A stretch of 58,287 nt of DNA from Streptomyces sporangiiformans (lineage in GTDB: Bacteria > Actinomycetota > Actinomycetes > Streptomycetales > Streptomycetaceae), in the NCBI RefSeq assembly GCF_005768555.2, contig NZ_VCHX02000046.1, positions 1 through 58,287 of the forward strand, in the 5' to 3' direction. Position 1 is the first letter of the stretch. Each line of letters opens with the position of its first letter. Below the pieces are notes generated by a model. The model had not been told where the DNA came from, did no database searches, and saw only the letters and a list, made by a program, of their open reading frames with translations. Positions 58,162 to 58,287 of the stretch are shown piece after piece. The translations under genes were made by a program, and so were the position numbers.

Positions 58162-58287
58162 ATGGCCAGTAGGAGACGTGTCGCCGTCGTCGGTACCGGC
58201 ACGATGGGCAGCCAGGCAGCCTGGCGGCTGGCGGCACGGGGCGCCGACGTCGTGGCTTACGACCGCTTCGCCCCCGGCCACGACCGC
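58162..58287 (+). CDS. Second FAD-dependent amine oxidase, 5' end only
   Basis: The first 42 codons are in the window: MASRRRVAVVGTGTMGSQAA, then WRLAARGADVVAYDRFAPGH. Over 39 aligned residues, 35 are identical to the oxidase at 56975, so the two are tandem paralogues. AAGGAG lies 7 nt before the ATG, and the gap to the upstream stop is only 44 nt, so the pair is probably one transcript. The 3' part lies beyond the window. Confidence 0.85.
   Translation, partial: MASRRRVAVVGTGTMGSQAAWRLAARGADVVAYDRFAPGHDR

Overview
High-GC DNA with GTG/TTG starts, ATGA-type gene overlaps, a DUF5753 helix-turn-helix regulator, a Methyltransf_19 protein, a CebR-type operator and a dispersed intergenic repeat of a kind common in streptomycetes all point to a Streptomyces (or close relative) chromosome. 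The window looks like accessory or arm-type catabolic territory. It is dense in small regulated operons for uptake and breakdown of carbon and nitrogen sources, with no rRNA, tRNA, CRISPR array or biosynthetic assembly line seen.

Layout. 0-5.4 kb: a CoA-ester pathway cluster (class III CoA-transferase, divergent LysR, two-subunit ThDP decarboxylase, broken aldehyde dehydrogenase, HTD2-type hydratase, CitE-type lyase), resembling itaconate/mesaconate/citramalyl-CoA metabolism with an extra decarboxylation step. 5.4-9.9 kb: a small secreted protein, a DUF5753 regulator, a SAM methyltransferase, a sigma-like protein and a TIGR01777 epimerase behind a palindrome-rich promoter. 10-26.3 kb: the most interesting block. 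It holds a MarR regulator, gamma-glutamyl-type aldehyde dehydrogenase and hydrolase, a second class I amidotransferase, an APC permease, a glutamine-synthetase-like ligase, a P450 with its own 3Fe-4S ferredoxin and reductase, and a homoprotocatechuate meta-cleavage operon (HpaE, HpaD, FAH-type HpaG) with an acetoacetate-decarboxylase-like protein and a TetR regulator. Six copies of one operator (CRTTTG-N4-CAAACG, some degenerate) sit in front of the transcription units, so I read the block as one regulon that imports an amine, tags it with gamma-glutamate, oxidises it and cleaves an aromatic ring.

26.5-34.6 kb: a methyltransferase, then a sugar-uptake operon (solute-binding lipoprotein, two permeases, DUF624 protein, Tat-secreted heparinase II/III-like protein) divergent from a Gfo/Idh/MocA oxidoreductase, with LacI-type operators between them. 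34.6-47.6 kb: mixed genes (membrane protein, ABM-like monooxygenase, LLM flavin oxidoreductase, SRPBCC protein, HAD hydrolase, MerR-VOC fusion, lipoprotein, MocR regulator with divergent aldo/keto reductase, secreted tripeptidyl-peptidase-type hydrolase, GH6 cellulase with a CebR-type box). 47.6-48.7 kb: a scar containing an AraC tail fragment and a decayed IS701-type transposase. 48.9-51 kb: a PadR regulator with a perfect 32-bp palindrome, divergent from a SnoaL-like protein and followed by a quinone-oxidoreductase-type dehydrogenase. 52.7-58.3 kb: a LysR regulator divergent from a four-carbon acid-sugar kinase, a PdxA2-type dehydrogenase and an orphan TIM-barrel protein, then two tandem FAD amine (sarcosine-type) oxidases, the second cut by the window end.
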